Shown here piece by piece: positions 13,010 through 25,255 of a stretch of 64,000 nucleotides of DNA (position 1 is its first letter; every line of letters begins with the position of its first letter). The stretch lies in the NCBI GenBank assembly GCA_016617855.1, contig JAECUM010004926.1, positions 1-64,000 of the forward strand. Direction: 5' to 3'. The translations under genes and the position numbers were made by a program. Source of the DNA: Megalonaias nervosa. Taxonomy: Eukaryota; Mollusca; Bivalvia; Unionida; Unionidae. The notes beneath the pieces were generated by a model. That model worked only from the letters and a program-made list of their open reading frames with translations. It was not told where the DNA came from and did not search any database.

Positions 13010-13700
13010 TTAAACAATAATAATAATAATAATGAGGACTTTGTATAGCGCCTAATCTTTAGAAGCTCTAAGCACTTTACAACATTAGACAACACCTAAA
13101 ACATTAAAAAAACAAAAGAAACATATAATGATATGATTACAGAAAACAAACACCATGAAATTAGAAAACATAAAACATGCTGAAAATATTTAAGATAGGA
13201 AACATTTTTAGGTCTTTAAGTTTGTTCTTGCAGTTGAAATAGGTGAGTTTTAAGAGCGCTCTTGAATGAGATCACTGTGTCTTTGTGTCTAAGTTCAGTG
13301 GGCAATTTGTTCCATGTTGCTGGACCCTGGTATGCAAAAGAACATTTTGTTTTCATAGTGGGAATAATGAGTATACGATTGTCAGAGGAGGAGCGTAAGT
13401 ATCTTGCTGGTGTGTGCACATGGGTGAGGTCAGATAGGTATGTTGGACTGGAGCCCGTCAGTGAAATTTAGCACAGAGAACAAATTTTGTGTTTGATTCT
13501 GGATCGAATGGATAGCCAGTGTAGGGTACAGAGCAGGGGGGAGGTGTGCTCTGATCATGGTACTCTAAGGATGATCCAAGCAGCTGTGTTTTGAACTTTT
13601 TGAAGTTTCTAGATTAGATATTGAGATGAACCAGACAGAATTGAGTTACAATAGTCCAGTCTTGAAAGTACTAAGGAACACACAAGTGTTTTAGTGGCAT
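13010..13700 (-). mobile_element. LINE 3' end (non-LTR reverse transcriptase tail)
   Basis: On the - strand an open frame ends with SFAYQGPATWNKLPTELRHK, then a segment ending SFKSALKTHLF. This is the typical C-terminus of CR1/L2-like non-LTR reverse transcriptases. Just upstream, YLSDLTHVHTPARYLRSSSD also fits, but a stop or frameshift follows near 13470. After the stop, a short 3' UTR leads to a GGCGCTATACAAAG motif and an (ATT)n tail at 13018-13034. It is 5'-truncated, as usual. The catalytic palm domain is absent. Confidence 0.8.
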
Positions 13701-14337
13701 CAGCTAAAAGAAACTGTATAATAGTAAACACTTGTCAAGTTACAAAGGGAAGTTAACTGCTAAGAGTTGCTTCCCTATATGTGCGTGTGTTTTTTTCCAT
13801 ACTTTCTGGGGAGGGCATGATACAGAGGTAGCAAAGAAAGTTATTCTGATGTAATGTGATCAGGTAAATATTATCGGAGAATCAAAATTAGTAAAATATT
13901 TACTTTCTTTTGAATGACTGGTCATATCATTATGGGGTTTTCACTCACTCCTCATGGTAAATAAAAATAATGCCAATCCAACTTATAATATGACTGCCAT
14001 AGTGGCCATCTTGAAAATCTTGTTATCACTAATTCTCCTAGATGGCTGGTCTATTTCCGTGCAGTTGTCTGCATCTTACATGTTGAGTTTGTAAGGTACT
14101 TAAGCCAAAAATCCTAATTTGAAGAATGAATGTGTGTATTTGGTATATATTGATGTTTGGATTTTTGTGCTTGAAAGACTATATCTTTATAAACTTTGTA
14201 TGTTATACATTGAACAGGCCTGGATTTCACAATTAACAAATTTATATGACTTGCTTCTACTTCAGCAAAAATATGCATGAAGGGCAGGAGAAATCATAGA
14301 GAAATAGCTACACTCACCTACATTTCTGTCATGTCTG

Positions 14338-14583
14338 TTGTTGTTGTAGGTCTTAACGCCATTTTTCAGCACACGATAGGCTATACATGGCGGCCAGTAT
14401 TAATGGTGGAGGAAGAACCCGGGAAAACCCCGGAAAGAACCACTGACCCACGAGAAGCTACTGGCAACCTTTCTCACATATCCACATTCTCCGAATCCTA
14501 GACTCGAACCCACGCAGACAGAGGTGAGATGGCAGGGATCTGTAACGGAGAGCGCTTTAGACCACTCAGCCACTCGGGGCCCC
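14338..14583 (-). mobile_element. tRNA-derived SINE, family 1, copy 2
   Basis: Same family and orientation as the copy at 11133, with A box, B box and a short (CAA)n tail. A 12-bp target duplication, CTGTCATGTCTG, lies at 14326-14337 and 14584-14595. The two copies differ at only scattered bases, so the family was recently active. Confidence 0.93.
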
Positions 14584-14689
14584 CTGTCATGTCTGTGCAG
14601 ATCTGTAAAAAAAAGGAAAGTTGAATAATCATTATATTCAATGTTAATTATTTTGCCTCATGAAATATTTAAGAAATTCTGTAAGAGTT

Positions 14690-15450
14690 TTGCACAACCG
14701 CGCTATGGTTTTAAATGCTTGCCCAAAAGCAGGGCATAATATCCTATGATGTCTGTCTGTCCATTTGTCACCAATTTGGTTTCCATACACAAACTTTAGT
14801 AGTGCATCATTTACAGTTACCAAACTTTGCAGATGGCTTTCACTTAGGGTAAGTAAGAACCATTTCAATTTTGGACCAAAAGCTGATGGTCAAGGTAACT
14901 GGACTGAAAGAAGGGAAACTGTCTCTGCACACCAGCTTGAGTTCTCCACCATCTACAGTAACCAGACTGTAAGACATGCACTTAGAGTCAGGAAGAACCA
15001 TATCAAGTTTGAGGTCAAAGGTCAAGATATTCTGACTGAAAGAAGGAAAATGGTTTCCATAAACCATACAGTATTGGAGTTCTCCATCATCTGCGGTTAC
15101 CAAACTTTGTGGATGGCTTGCAGTTGGAGTTGGAAGGTCCAAGTTTATGATGACTGAAATAATATAAAAGTAGTTTCCACACATGAACATTACTTCTACA
15201 TGACTTACCTCAACCAAACTTGGTGGATGACTTGCACATAAGATAAGAAGTATGGCTCTTGATTTTGAAGTAAAAATGTTAATGGTCAAGGTCACTGACT
15301 GAAAGAAGAAAAATAGTTTCTGTACAGTAAAAGTAGTTGTTGATGACAGACCTTGCCTAAACTTTATGGATGGCTCACACTTAATATAAGGAAGAAGCCT
15401 ATCAATTTTGGGGTCAAAAATGCAAACCTGAAGGTCACTGAAGGAAAAAT
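14690..15450. repeat. Diverged direct repeats, unit about 120-140 bp
   Basis: Phrases such as ACCAAACTTTGNNGATGGCT, AGGAAGAACC and AAGGTCAAGGTCACTG recur about every 120-140 bp at 14820, 14950, 15100, 15210 and 15350. This is an old tandem array with much divergence. Frames of 130 and 151 codons are open on both strands here, which reflects the array rather than a gene. Related phrases occur in other introns of the window. Confidence 0.6.
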
Positions 15451-15599
15451 GGTTTGTGTAAGAATATCAGTTATATACATAGAGGACTATAAAGCATGGG
15501 GCAGGTATATAATGTGCTGTTCATGGTACTCTTGTTGCATAGAGTGATTCTGCAGTTGCAATCTCAGTGCAGTGTGTTGGAGAAGTTATCATCCCTATG

Positions 15600-16125
15600 A
15601 TTCCAGTGAGTATTCATGAATAGTAATTGACGCAGATTAGTAACATCTCTGATTCCAATGAGTATTTATGAATAGTAATTGAGGCAGATTAGTATCATCC
15701 CTATGATTCCAGTGAGTATTCATGAATAGTAATTGAGGCAGATTAGTATCATCCCTATGATTCCAGTGAGTATTCATGAATAGTAATTGAGGCAGATTAG
15801 TGACATCTCTGTTTCCAGTGAGTATTCATGAATAGTAATTGAGGCAGATTAGTAACATCTCTGATTCCAGTGAGTATTCATGAATGGTAATTGAGGCAGA
15901 TTAGTATCATCCCTATGATTCCAGTGAGTATTCGTAAATAGTAATTTAGGCAGATTAGTAACCTCTCTGATTCCAATGAGTATTCATGAATAGTAACTGA
16001 GGTAGATTAGTAACATCTCTGATTCCAGTGAGTATTCATGAATAGTAATTGGGGCAGATTAGTATCATCCCTATGATTCCAATGAGTTTCATGAATAATA
16101 ATTGAGGTAGATTAGTATCATTTCT
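15600..16125. repeat. Minisatellite, 52/54-bp units, ten copies
   Basis: Ten copies start GATTCCAGTGAGTATTCATG. Two unit types of 52 and 54 bp differ in the linker (GTAACATCTCT against GTATCATCCCTAT) and are interleaved, so whole multi-unit blocks have probably been duplicated. Confidence 0.92.
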
Positions 16126-17032
16126 GCTATGGCTGAGATAATCGCAATAAATTAAAATGGCTTTTGATGCAGAGCATAATTAATTAAAAATTTTGTATTA
16201 AGGTCGCCCTTGAATGTTTACTGCTTCCCTATATTTTGGAAGAGGTTTTGGAAGTTCTTAAATCTATTCTGCATATTTTCATTTTAATTATACTTTTTTC
16301 TTTGCTGGTTCATGGAAAGCAAATAAAGGACGTGCATTAAACTTGCATCTTCAGGCCATTAGATTTTCTTGATATTGATTATTCAGATAATTTTCACTTT
16401 CCAGCTTAAGCATCATAAGGAAAAGTCACAAAATATAACATTTTTTCAATTTACATTTAATTCATCTCAATTTTAAAAGAAAATTACATAAACTCACAGG
16501 ATATTGCATACAAATCTTCATATGTACAGAAGTTACCTGTAGTATCAGTAGCACACATTTGAATATTTGCCTGCCCAAGTGACAATTAACTTGCTCCTGG
16601 CAATGGGAAGTGGGAGTGTTCAATGTCTAATTATAATTTATACATTGACATATGTTGTCAGCTTTTGAATATTCCGTGACTGTAACTAGATGATGTTACA
16701 TAAGTTCTCCTTTGATAGGAACATTATGAAACCATTTTGAAAAAAAAGATTCTTTTTATGAGTACAGTTTAGAGAACTTTAAAAATCACAACATTGAAAT
16801 TAATAAACATTTTTTTTTAAAATTCACATGAAATAAGCATGTAAGATTGTGTTAGCCAATTGCAAAAAATTCTTTAAAAATCAATATTGGTGAGTTAAAT
16901 TTTGATCCATTGGACATTTCATTCATACTTTGTATAAATTTGTGAGCAATATTACATGTATGTTTGTTTAAACATTTTCTGAAATTTTATATCATTGGTG
17001 CCATGTAATAAACATTGCTTTAAATTTGAAAG

Positions 17033-17246
17033 GAAAGCTATGGAAGAGGTGCTGCACTGGATGCTGATGAGTGACCATGTGAGTCATCGACTTGTGAAGG
17101 ACATCATTCAGCGGATCTGTGAAGTCAAGGGTAGAACAGAAGTCATGGTATCATACTTTGCAGAGACAGTATCAGAAATACGAGAGCCAATTACAGTCAT
17201 TGAAGCAGAGACTGATGCTCAGTGGAAGAGACAAATTGATGTCCAG
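17033..17246 (+). CDS. NCAPG: NCAPG exon B (central HEAT helices)
   Basis: The acceptor is TTTGAAAG and the donor is CAG|GTTATA. The first base completes an Arg codon begun in exon A, and the exon ends in phase 0. It encodes 71 residues beginning KAMEEVLHWMLMSDHV and continuing VKDIIQRICEVKGRTEVMV, an amphipathic helical run. It then turns acidic (VSEIREPITVIEAETDAQWK), leading to the coiled-coil insertion in exon C. Order and junctions match CAP-G. Confidence 0.92.
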
Positions 17247-18209
17247 GTTATAACATAATCTGTTTTATTATCCCCTTACGAATGAAGTTTTTAGAGAATA
17301 TAGTGTTTTGCATGTTCTAGTATTCACATGCTACTGGGAATTTAGGAAAAAGTCAGGAATAATAATAGATTTATTTCTGAGACGGAAAAGCCCTGTATTT
17401 TTTTAAACAAATTAGTCAAAATCACGGGAAAAGCTGGAAACTTTCACAATACACTTTATTAGGATTATTTGCAGAAAACAAAATGGATTTCAGTCATTTG
17501 ACTGATATATTTAATGTTTTGAGTTAAATTACAAGAATGTTCATAAGCTGCAGAATTTAAGTCAGTTGCTGCATAAAATGATGCATGAACACAATGATAC
17601 AAGTCAAAACAATTTTCTCCAGCATTGTGCAACCAATAACAGCACACATGTAATGTCAGTTGCATCAAAATAAAGTGGCAAAAGTGTACTACATAAACAG
17701 GAAAATTTAGACACCAGTCCTAAGAACAGTACATAGGGGACAGTTTTAAATTAATGAAATCATTTACCTTTATTTTAAGTTTCCATGGAAAGTGGCTTTT
17801 TTCAAGCATGCAAAATCACTATTTCTAAGTGAAAGTTAAGTGATAATGAAAAGTTTTATAACAGTTGCCTTTCCTGTTCTACTTTTTATTTGTTTTTTTA
17901 AGCACTGTTATTGTAGGCAGTGCTGTTGCTGTTATTTGGAGTAGACTGTACATGCCATGCTGCTTGAATATGCATGTCACTGTGGACATTCAGGATTGGT
18001 TCTGTCAGTCAAAAAACATTTAAGCTGAGTGTAGAAAGGCAAGTTCTTGGTGTCATTAAGTATCCTATATTGATTTTGGCAGCTGATTCTATTTAAAATT
18101 GTTAAAAATGAAACCTAGAGCAGTTTTCAATATACTGGAGCTAACTGAGGTTGTAAATTAGTGTGTTTCTGATGACTGAACTGTTTGCAGATAACTTGAT
18201 GCTCTTTTG

Positions 18210-18219
<10 letters not shown>

Positions 18220-18274
<55 letters not shown>
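18220..18274. repeat. (TC)n microsatellite
   Basis: An uninterrupted TC dinucleotide run of about 55 bp; the strand is all pyrimidine. Confidence 0.97.
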
Positions 18275-18277
<3 letters not shown>

Positions 18278-19244
18278 ATTAGCTCAAAATATGTATATTC
18301 TTCATTAATAAAAAGGGGAGGTACATTATGGTATCACAAGTGTTAATGCTTACAATATCTTCTCTTTGTTAAATTTGTATGAGCCATGTGTAATCAAGAT
18401 AGTATAATTTACTATGTGATGTAAACTTTTCGAATTTTCATAAATGTGACAATCATAGCTACATCTCCTTCCCTTCAAATAAGGGATACCTATTGGTTTT
18501 GTGTTTTCTGTCTGCTCGTCTTCAGGAGTGGACAGATCTCTAATATGTGTGGTAGTCCAATGGGATACCAAAATAGAAATTATGGTGGCACAATCAGTTT
18601 TGGAAGCTGACATTTTTCAGTGGATAAACATTTCCATTCAACGTGCCATTAAAAACTTGCAGATGGTTAGACAAACACTCCAGGTACTTTTAAATAGATT
18701 ATGTAATTATGGTTGTTTTTGAAAAAAAATTTTACATTCAGTACCCGAATATATGTAATTTAAACTTGACAAACAATCAAATGAAACTTTTTTTCCTATG
18801 GCTACGTGAAGGTGCACATGCTTGAAACATTAAAAATCTATCTTGAGGTTTTGTAAAATAAAATTAAAAAACCCCAGAAATAAACAAACAGTGTAGCTTA
18901 CATTATAACTCATTTGATAATATAAAATGCCAGCTGCAGTTGATACTCATTGTTATACTTTAGTATTTGGCAGTTTGTATCCCCCAGATGATTTTAAACA
19001 GAAAAATGCACAAAACTTAACATTCGTTCATAAATTGATCATTTTGAACCTGATTTTCCTCAGGACATCCCAAACATTGTCATTTTCTTGCTTTAAACCA
19101 GATTCAGATTTTTTATGCTAACACAGTGTCCATATTTATGTATGTGAGCCTATTTTGAGGAATTGTACAATAAATTTGCAGCTCTTTAAATTAGTTATTG
19201 TACAGGTCCCAGCCAGGATGCACGAGTGCACATAATCATGCTAA

Positions 19245-22200
19245 ATATGTATGAATATGTGCTCTTGAAAGTAGTGATGTGCGGGAACTTCCATAAATTC
19301 GTTCAAAGTAGAACACATAAAAATGTATTCTTTGCAGCATACAATTTTTTTATTTAACTGTTAACCTGTAAAGTGCTTGCAGCAGCATGAGTCGTGCCAC
19401 TGGTTGAGGTCTCAGATTGCTTGTCATGTTTTCTCAGGTAGGCATCTGTTTACCCATTTGGGTGCTTCTGCTTGACATGAATAGTTTTTTAACTAAATTT
19501 GATTGGTACATTGGGCCTTGGAATCTATCTTACTTTTAACCTTGCATTCATCAAGGAATTTACACAGGCTTGTTTAAGTTACGGTCTTCATAGAAAACCA
19601 AAAATGGCCAACTCCCAACATGGTTCATCATCAGATGACAATTTCATTCAGCAAATACTAGCTGATGATAGCAATGATGACAGTAATTTTGCAAGTTTTG
19701 AAGTATATCAGATGAAGCTAGGAAAGTGTTACAAGAAATGCCAGTGATTGATTTTGAACACAAAGATAACACAAGTCTGATTAAAATGCTGGATGGACAT
19801 AAAACAGACTGTCAGCCTTCGCTTCTGCAGTATTTTGAAATTAAATGTAGAAATAAAGAACACCAAAACTAATTAAAATTCAGGCAGCAGAAATGCTGAC
19901 AGAGTGTGCGAGTGCGCAAACTATGCAGAGATGGAAATTTTGTGGTTTTAGTCAGAAATCCGTTGTTTTTTACTGCAGACCAATTTTGTTCTTTTTTGGT
20001 AAAATTTTCTGCGGACTTTTTTCCAGGGTTTTTTTTTCATCAGAATATTTGTTCCAGGATGTAATTAGAGTATGAAAGAAGGTAACAAAATACAGTATAC
20101 CAGAAGTTAATTGTGCAGGCGGGAATTGTTAATTGTTTCAGTAATTTATTATGATGTTCAAGTAATGTCTCGCACACTCAGATCTTTTTGTGGCTTCTAT
20201 GGAATTGAAATTTGTTGAAAGAGGAAAATGTATGGATTTAACTACCTTTGACCAGTCAGTAAAAAAATCCATTCAGATGGAGTTGGCTAGAAGAGAAGAT
20301 CACAAAAAAGAAGTTGTTGTTTGTTTTTTGAATATGTTCAGAAATTGGAGGTACCTGGACTTGCCTGGTGCATGAGCTGCAAAGACAAAATTAATTCTGG
20401 ATCAGCTGGCAAAAAAGTGCTCCCTAACCATGCTAAAATGAAAAAAGCACAGACAGTGAAGATAGGTTTAAATACATGGCTTTTCAGTCTTTTCATCTTT
20501 GAAAATGGCAGTGACCGCATCAAGCCAAAAGAAAATGTTTTTTGTCAGTCAACCATTCCAGTTTTTCATTGCCGACCATAGTACCCTTTCACCCTGGGGT
20601 AAAATTTTAAAAAAAACTAAAAAAAAACAAAACAACAACCCCATAAAATTAATATGTGCATCTAACTGAGCTGGTTTAGTACTTGAAGTACTTAGTACAT
20701 TTTATATACTAATCATTATAATATGTACTTGAAGTACTTAGTACATTTTATATACTAATCATTATAATATGTTTAAGAAAAAACTACCTACCCTAATTTT
20801 AAAACCAGTGCAGTAGGAAACAGTTCTTTTTTGCCTCACAGCAGGCACCCCAGGTCGTTTGGAAAAATTTCATTCAAGCTGAAATAAGGGGTATCAACAG
20901 ATCTTCACAAGCGACTTGTCAAAACAATGAAAGAGTATTCAAGTCTATAAATGATAATAATAGTAAATCTTTCCTTACATGTTTTGATGATTTTGAAAAT
21001 GTGCATGTTTTTCAGTTACTTGTGAATTCCGCACTTTACACATGCCCAGAGATGCATGGAAAATTTTCAAGTTTTTTTTTTTTAGGCTGTTTCTATCCCT
21101 GAATATGTAAAATTTGTATCATAAATATGGAGAGTGGTTGTGCATGAGAACTCTCGCAATTTAGTTTATAGTCGCACATATAAAAATGTACTCTGCATAG
21201 TATACAATTTTATTTAACTGTTACCCTTAAAGTGCAGGTTGTGTCATAAGTTGGTAGATGACTTGAAGCACTGGTTGTGACACGTGTCTGTTGTAAGATA
21301 GGCAACTGTTTAAACATCTGGGTACTTTGGCTTGACATGAATGGGTTGTTGATTCCATTCTGTAACGGCTATCAGTGAACCTTGACAAAGTCATTTTCAT
21401 CCAGTATAGAATCTGGGTAAAGAAATGGCATTTTGGGTTTGAAAATATGGGGGAAATCTGGGGTTCATTAGTTCATTCATATATTTGTTCGTTTGTGGTG
21501 TTCATTCACCCTCAGTGTCTTGGACCCTGTTTCACCTTCACATGAAAACTAATATGTGGCTGCATCTCAGGGTGTGTGGCTCATCCATACTAAATTTAGA
21601 TCACTGACATAAACAGGCTTTCAGGTGACTATATGTTTCACTACTTTTTCATTTATTTTCTTCTCTTCAAATCAGCCCTACTGTTCCAACATTTAATTAT
21701 TTTGAGACATTCTTTTATCAATTTATCATATTCTAACCATCATAGAGAAGTTCTTTTGTCTTGTATGTTTTATTTTTCACTAATTTATTAGTTTTTATGG
21801 AACATTATCACTCAATTGTTTCAAATTTGCCTTGGCAGATTGGTCCATTTCTTGTGCTTCATGAATCGTAGGGCCAGCATGTCAAATTTGTCTGATCCGC
21901 AGTTTTAGATAAAGGTTGGCTGCTTTGGTGTGGAGCCTGTCTATTTCTGAAAAAAGAAGATTAGAGGATATGTCAGTAGAGATATGATTGGTTGCACTAC
22001 AGATGTTAAGTCAGTTGTATGATTCTGCCCTGCTTATCTGGCTGATTTCCCTACTTCTTTTCCTACATTATCCCTGCTTTTAAATTAAACGTCCTAATTT
22101 ATTCCTGCATCTCTTTGTATGAAGGGTACTTAAAATCCTGTTTTCATGCTTGAGTGACTTTTTTCTTCAGTTTATTTGCTATACTCTCAATATCTTCACA

Positions 22201-22830
22201 CTCAATATACTCAGTTTCATCAACACTCATGAAAATGGGTATGTGGATGCATCTCAGCTTGAAAAAACTCGGCCATATCAAAAGGTCACTGTGACCCAGT
22301 TTTCAGGTTTGTGTGAGCGTTGTATTTTCCTCTATACCATGCTGCATGTTGTTGGCTACTCCAGATGTGTTCCCATTTCAAAGGGATTTATGTTTAAGAG
22401 TTAACAGTTTGGCGCATAATTATGACATGGGTTGTTTTAAATCAGTGACCCTCTAATCCCCCCTTTCCCCCTGCCCCATGTTTCCGGTCAGTAGATTGTC
22501 CTATCTTTCGTTGCTGACTCTAGCACTTTTTTTCCCACCACGATAAAAAAAAAAATCCCAAAATTGGTTTGTGCATCTAACTGAGCTGCTTTAGCCCAGT
22601 ACTTGAAATACTTAGTACATAATATATATACTGATCATTATAATATACATAACATTTAATATTTTTTTTTTTTAAGTTCCCAAATTTGATTTGTACATCT
22701 AATTGAGCTGGTTTATCCCAGTACTTGAAGCATTTAATACATTATATATACTAATCGTTATGATATATATAATGTTAAAAAAACAAATGCCTGCCTACCT
22801 ACCCTAATTTTAAAACCAGTGCAATAGGAA
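19245..22830. repeat. Diverged tandem duplication, about 1.6 kb per copy
   Basis: Copy 1 spans about 19245-20830 and copy 2 about 21110-22830. Matching landmarks keep an offset of about 1.87-1.92 kb: the block with TTTATTTAACTGTTA (19350 and 21210), TTGACATGAAT (19472 and 21332), the CAGTCAACCATTCC/CAGTAGATTGTCC block (20548 and 22489), ACTTAGTACAT (20690 and 22609) and TAATTTTAAAACCAGTGCA (20794 and 22805). A 44-bp subunit ending in TATACTAATCATTATAATAT is itself tandem at 20684-20771. The inner parts differ. Confidence 0.6.
20160..20590 (+). pseudogene. Broken BED-type zinc-finger gene (transposon-derived)
   Basis: Two overlapping + frames read as one product if a frameshift near 20330 is allowed. 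The first begins around MASMELKFVERGKCMDLTTF, and the second contains GLAWCMSCKDKINSGSAGKK followed by VLPNHAK. The W-C-x2-C ... GKK ... H layout is that of BED-like fingers at the N-terminus of hAT-type transposases; the last His is not obvious. An upstream frame at 19605-19747, beginning MANSQHGSSSDDNFIQQILA, may belong to the same fossil. Confidence 0.5.
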
Positions 22831-23156
22831 ACTTTCTTTTTTTTTGACCTCATCAACCTTAAATCAAAGACATTGAAGTTGTTAAAATTTACTATTTTGT
22901 GGATGCTATCTATATATAGAGCCATGTTTTTGGGAGGTGAAAGCATTTGTTTTACTAGGGTCTAATTGTGCATGATCCCTTAAATTCTTAAGTGTTGAAA
23001 CCTTAAAACTTCTCCAAATCAGTCTTAAAAAACATAGAAACAAAATACTGGGTTGGTTGCTAGTTTAATTACTAATGACACTTTCAACACATTATTGGAT
23101 ATAATAGTTGATGAAATAGAAGCAAAATGCCGTTTCCAAGAACACTGAGGCAGCTG

Positions 23157-23230
23157 ACTCGGTTGCCTTGTATGGGTATTGAACCCATAACCCTAGGATT
23201 AGGAATCACATGCTGTACCAACAGAGATAC
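23157..23230 (-). repeat. tRNA-like remnant
   Basis: The - strand reads a D-loop-like TTGGTACAGCAT, then an anticodon-like arm around GATTCCTAATCC, then a B-box-like GGGTTCAATACCC. The acceptor stem does not pair well and there is no clear terminator. It is probably a tRNA-derived SINE head or tRNA pseudogene rather than a working tRNA. Confidence 0.4.
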
Positions 23231-23292
23231 CTTTGTTTCTGAATAACTTTGGAAATAGAAATTAATGTGCTATTTGGTCCTTATTGCTTAGA

Positions 23293-23452
23293 GGTATTTT
23301 ATCCATTATCCCAGTCAAAGGACTACAAGAAACAAAACTTATTGTGTATAGGTATTTTATCCATTATCCCAGTCAAAGGACTACAAGAAACAAAACTTAT
23401 TGCGAATAGATATTTTATCCATTATCCCAGTCAAAGGACTACAAGAAAAAAC
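23293..23452. repeat. 58-bp tandem repeat, 2.8 copies
   Basis: Units start at 23293, 23351 and 23409 with GGTATTTTATCCATTATCCC and share CAGTCAAAGGACTACAAGAAA. Near-identity indicates a recent expansion. Confidence 0.93.
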
Positions 23453-23830
23453 ACAGTAAATTGATTTGATTTATTCAGGTTTTCAAGCATTCCAGAATAT
23501 TGGTTTCTGATTGAATGCATGTTTATAATGATGAAAAGTTATAGATATTATGATTAAAATGCTGTTATGCATGGTATACATAGGTAAGTATGTAAATAAG
23601 TAAATCTGCTTTAAGAAAACAAACAAGCAACTTCCAGATCCCATCTTGAAAGTCGGTACCAGTATGCTGAATATTTCATTGTGACATAGATACATATCAT
23701 TTCCCACATTGCAAAAATTGCTGTCAGAATTTATAACTTGCTCTTGACTTAAGATTTACAAGCTAAAACTGTTTGTTTGGTGATTGCTTTTTATTTTTTT
23801 TTGTTTTTTTCAAAGTCACTCTCAACATAG

Positions 23831-24007
23831 ATTGCAGGTGTTCGTGTTAAGCTGAACCAGTTGCGTGAAGAGTTGGATGAGTGTGTGAGGAAACAGGAGT
23901 TTGCACGTGCTGGAGAGATCAAAGTGCAGGTGTCTAAACTTGAGGCAGAGAGAGCTGAGCTTCTGGATGCTGCAGAACCAAAAACACAAGAAATCAGAAC
24001 AGAGAAG
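23831..24007 (+). CDS. NCAPG: NCAPG exon C (charged coiled-coil insertion)
   Basis: The acceptor is TCAACATAG and the donor is AAG|GTACAT; both ends are phase 0, giving 59 codons. The exon is almost entirely a charged coiled coil: VRVKLNQLREELDECVRKQE, then FARAGEIKVQVSKLEAERAE. This is the heptad-rich insertion between HEAT repeats known in CAP-G. The acceptor has a weak pyrimidine tract next to the AG, but a T-rich run lies 20-60 bases upstream. Confidence 0.93.
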
Positions 24008-24607
24008 GTACATGTATGAATATTGTTTGTCGAAAGGGACTAGGACTAAAACAACAGATCAAGGAAAATAGAATACAGTGGTCCCTCAGTTAAAAGGTCA
24101 TCCCTTCTGCAGCAGAAAAGTAGCCTTGCAAGAGGGGTGATATTTTTATAGGGGTATCACACATGCGAGTAATTACATTTAAAGTGTGAGAGGTATAACT
24201 TGAAAGTTTGAAATATTTTCATTTGAAAATCACAGGCATGTTAATGGAATTAATGTGATAAAAGATATCATTGTTATTGTAAAATATGAATTATCAATTG
24301 GGCAAATCCACCTTGTCAATAAAATTAGGGTACAAACATCAGGCTGTAAGTATCACTGTCCATTCCATTTTCCCCACTGAAGTAGAATGTATAACTGATC
24401 ATGTTCATTTGAATCTTTCTGAAATAAAATTTCTCAGCAGCGATAAAAGGAAATCTCAATCTTTTCACTTGGTTGAATTGCTTTTGCTTTTCATTTTAAA
24501 GCGAAATTGTCTGATGACATTTTGAACAACCTATTCTTTCATTGCCAATTTGTAGTTATTGCATGAGACATTGTATTGATAAAGGAAGTGAGCTTCTCAA
24601 GTCATCG

Positions 24608-24701
24608 ATTAGTTGTAGTCTGGTACCCTTTCATGTACATTAGTTGTAGTCTGGTACCCTTTCATGTACATTAGTTGTAGTATGGTACCCTTTCATGTAC
24701 A
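24608..24701. repeat. 31-bp tandem repeat, three copies
   Basis: Three units, each containing TTAGTTGTAGTCTGGTACCC and TTTCATGTACA; the third has one change (TAGTATGG). Confidence 0.93.
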
Positions 24702-25058
24702 TTTGTGATTGATGAGAGAAACCACAACCACTGACATAGACTTTTTACTTTATGGTGACCAAGTGTTTGAGCAATATGGTTACCATTGTCCATAAAATTC
24801 TGCTTCAGCATGCCAGGAAAGCTAAGTTGATTTTGCCTTATCACGAATTGATGGCACACTCCCTCCCTTTCATGTTCTCAAATAAATGCATTTATGTTTT
24901 GCCCCAGGTCATTTAGTTTGTGACGTTTTTAGCTTTAAAACTTATATTTTTAGATACATAACAATTGAAACGTAATTTAAAATCAACTTTTGTGCTAATT
25001 AATAGCTTCTTGTGCCCTTAAATATGCTCTGAGTTTACAATTATACTGTCAGCCATAG

Positions 25059-25255
25059 AAGCTACAGTAGCTCAGTGATTAAGATGTTGGACTCGACCAG
25101 AAAAGTGTAGGCTCAATTTCTACTGTCAGATCAGCCCAGATTGGTTACTATGGTGTGTCCTTGGGCAAAAGACTTTATTCGACTTGTCTTGCAATGCTGC
25201 AAATCATTCACGTATCCCATAAAATGCCAAACCAAAACAGTAGAAATAAAACTCT
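25059..25255 (+). mobile_element. tRNA-derived SINE, family 3 (old copy)
   Basis: The A box region reads TAGCTCAGTGATTAAGATG and the B-box-like part reads AGGCTCAATTTC. It is followed by a core with GTGTCCTTGGGCAAAAGACT, a phrase common in V-SINE/Deu-like cores. The boundaries are approximate and no target duplication is visible. Confidence 0.65.

Larger units (their letters stand above)
10588..17032 (+). other. NCAPG: NCAPG intron A-B: content
   Basis: This 6.4-kb intron contains two SINEs (11133-11399, 14338-14583), a LINE 3' end (about 13015-13700), diverged repeats at 14690-15450 and a minisatellite at 15600-16125. At 11700-11760 lies a short inverted relative of the end of the repeat at 33230-34140. 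A palindrome of about 33 bp (GAGAAAACAAATTTTT and its mirror) lies at 12873-12905. Reverse-complement similarity between 12900-12960 and 13840-13890 flanks the LINE. 12100-12650 and 16140-17030 hold nothing I can support. Confidence 0.6.
17247..23830 (+). other. NCAPG: NCAPG intron B-C: content
   Basis: This 6.6-kb intron holds the (TC)n tract at 18220-18274, a large diverged tandem duplication (19245-22830) with a broken BED-finger gene, a tRNA-like remnant at 23157-23230 and a 58-bp repeat at 23293-23452. In 17250-18200 and 18700-19240 I see nothing beyond AT-rich sequence. Confidence 0.6.

Noticed and set aside
14765..15295. 130- and 151-codon frames on opposite strands
   Set aside because: They follow from diverged direct repeats without many stops; no domain or start context supports translation.
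18527..18681. Exon-like 51 codons with a good acceptor (CGTCTTCAG) and donor (CAG|GTACTT)
   Set aside because: The only open frame does not fit the phase of the NCAPG junction between exons B and C, which already join smoothly, and the product is not recognised.
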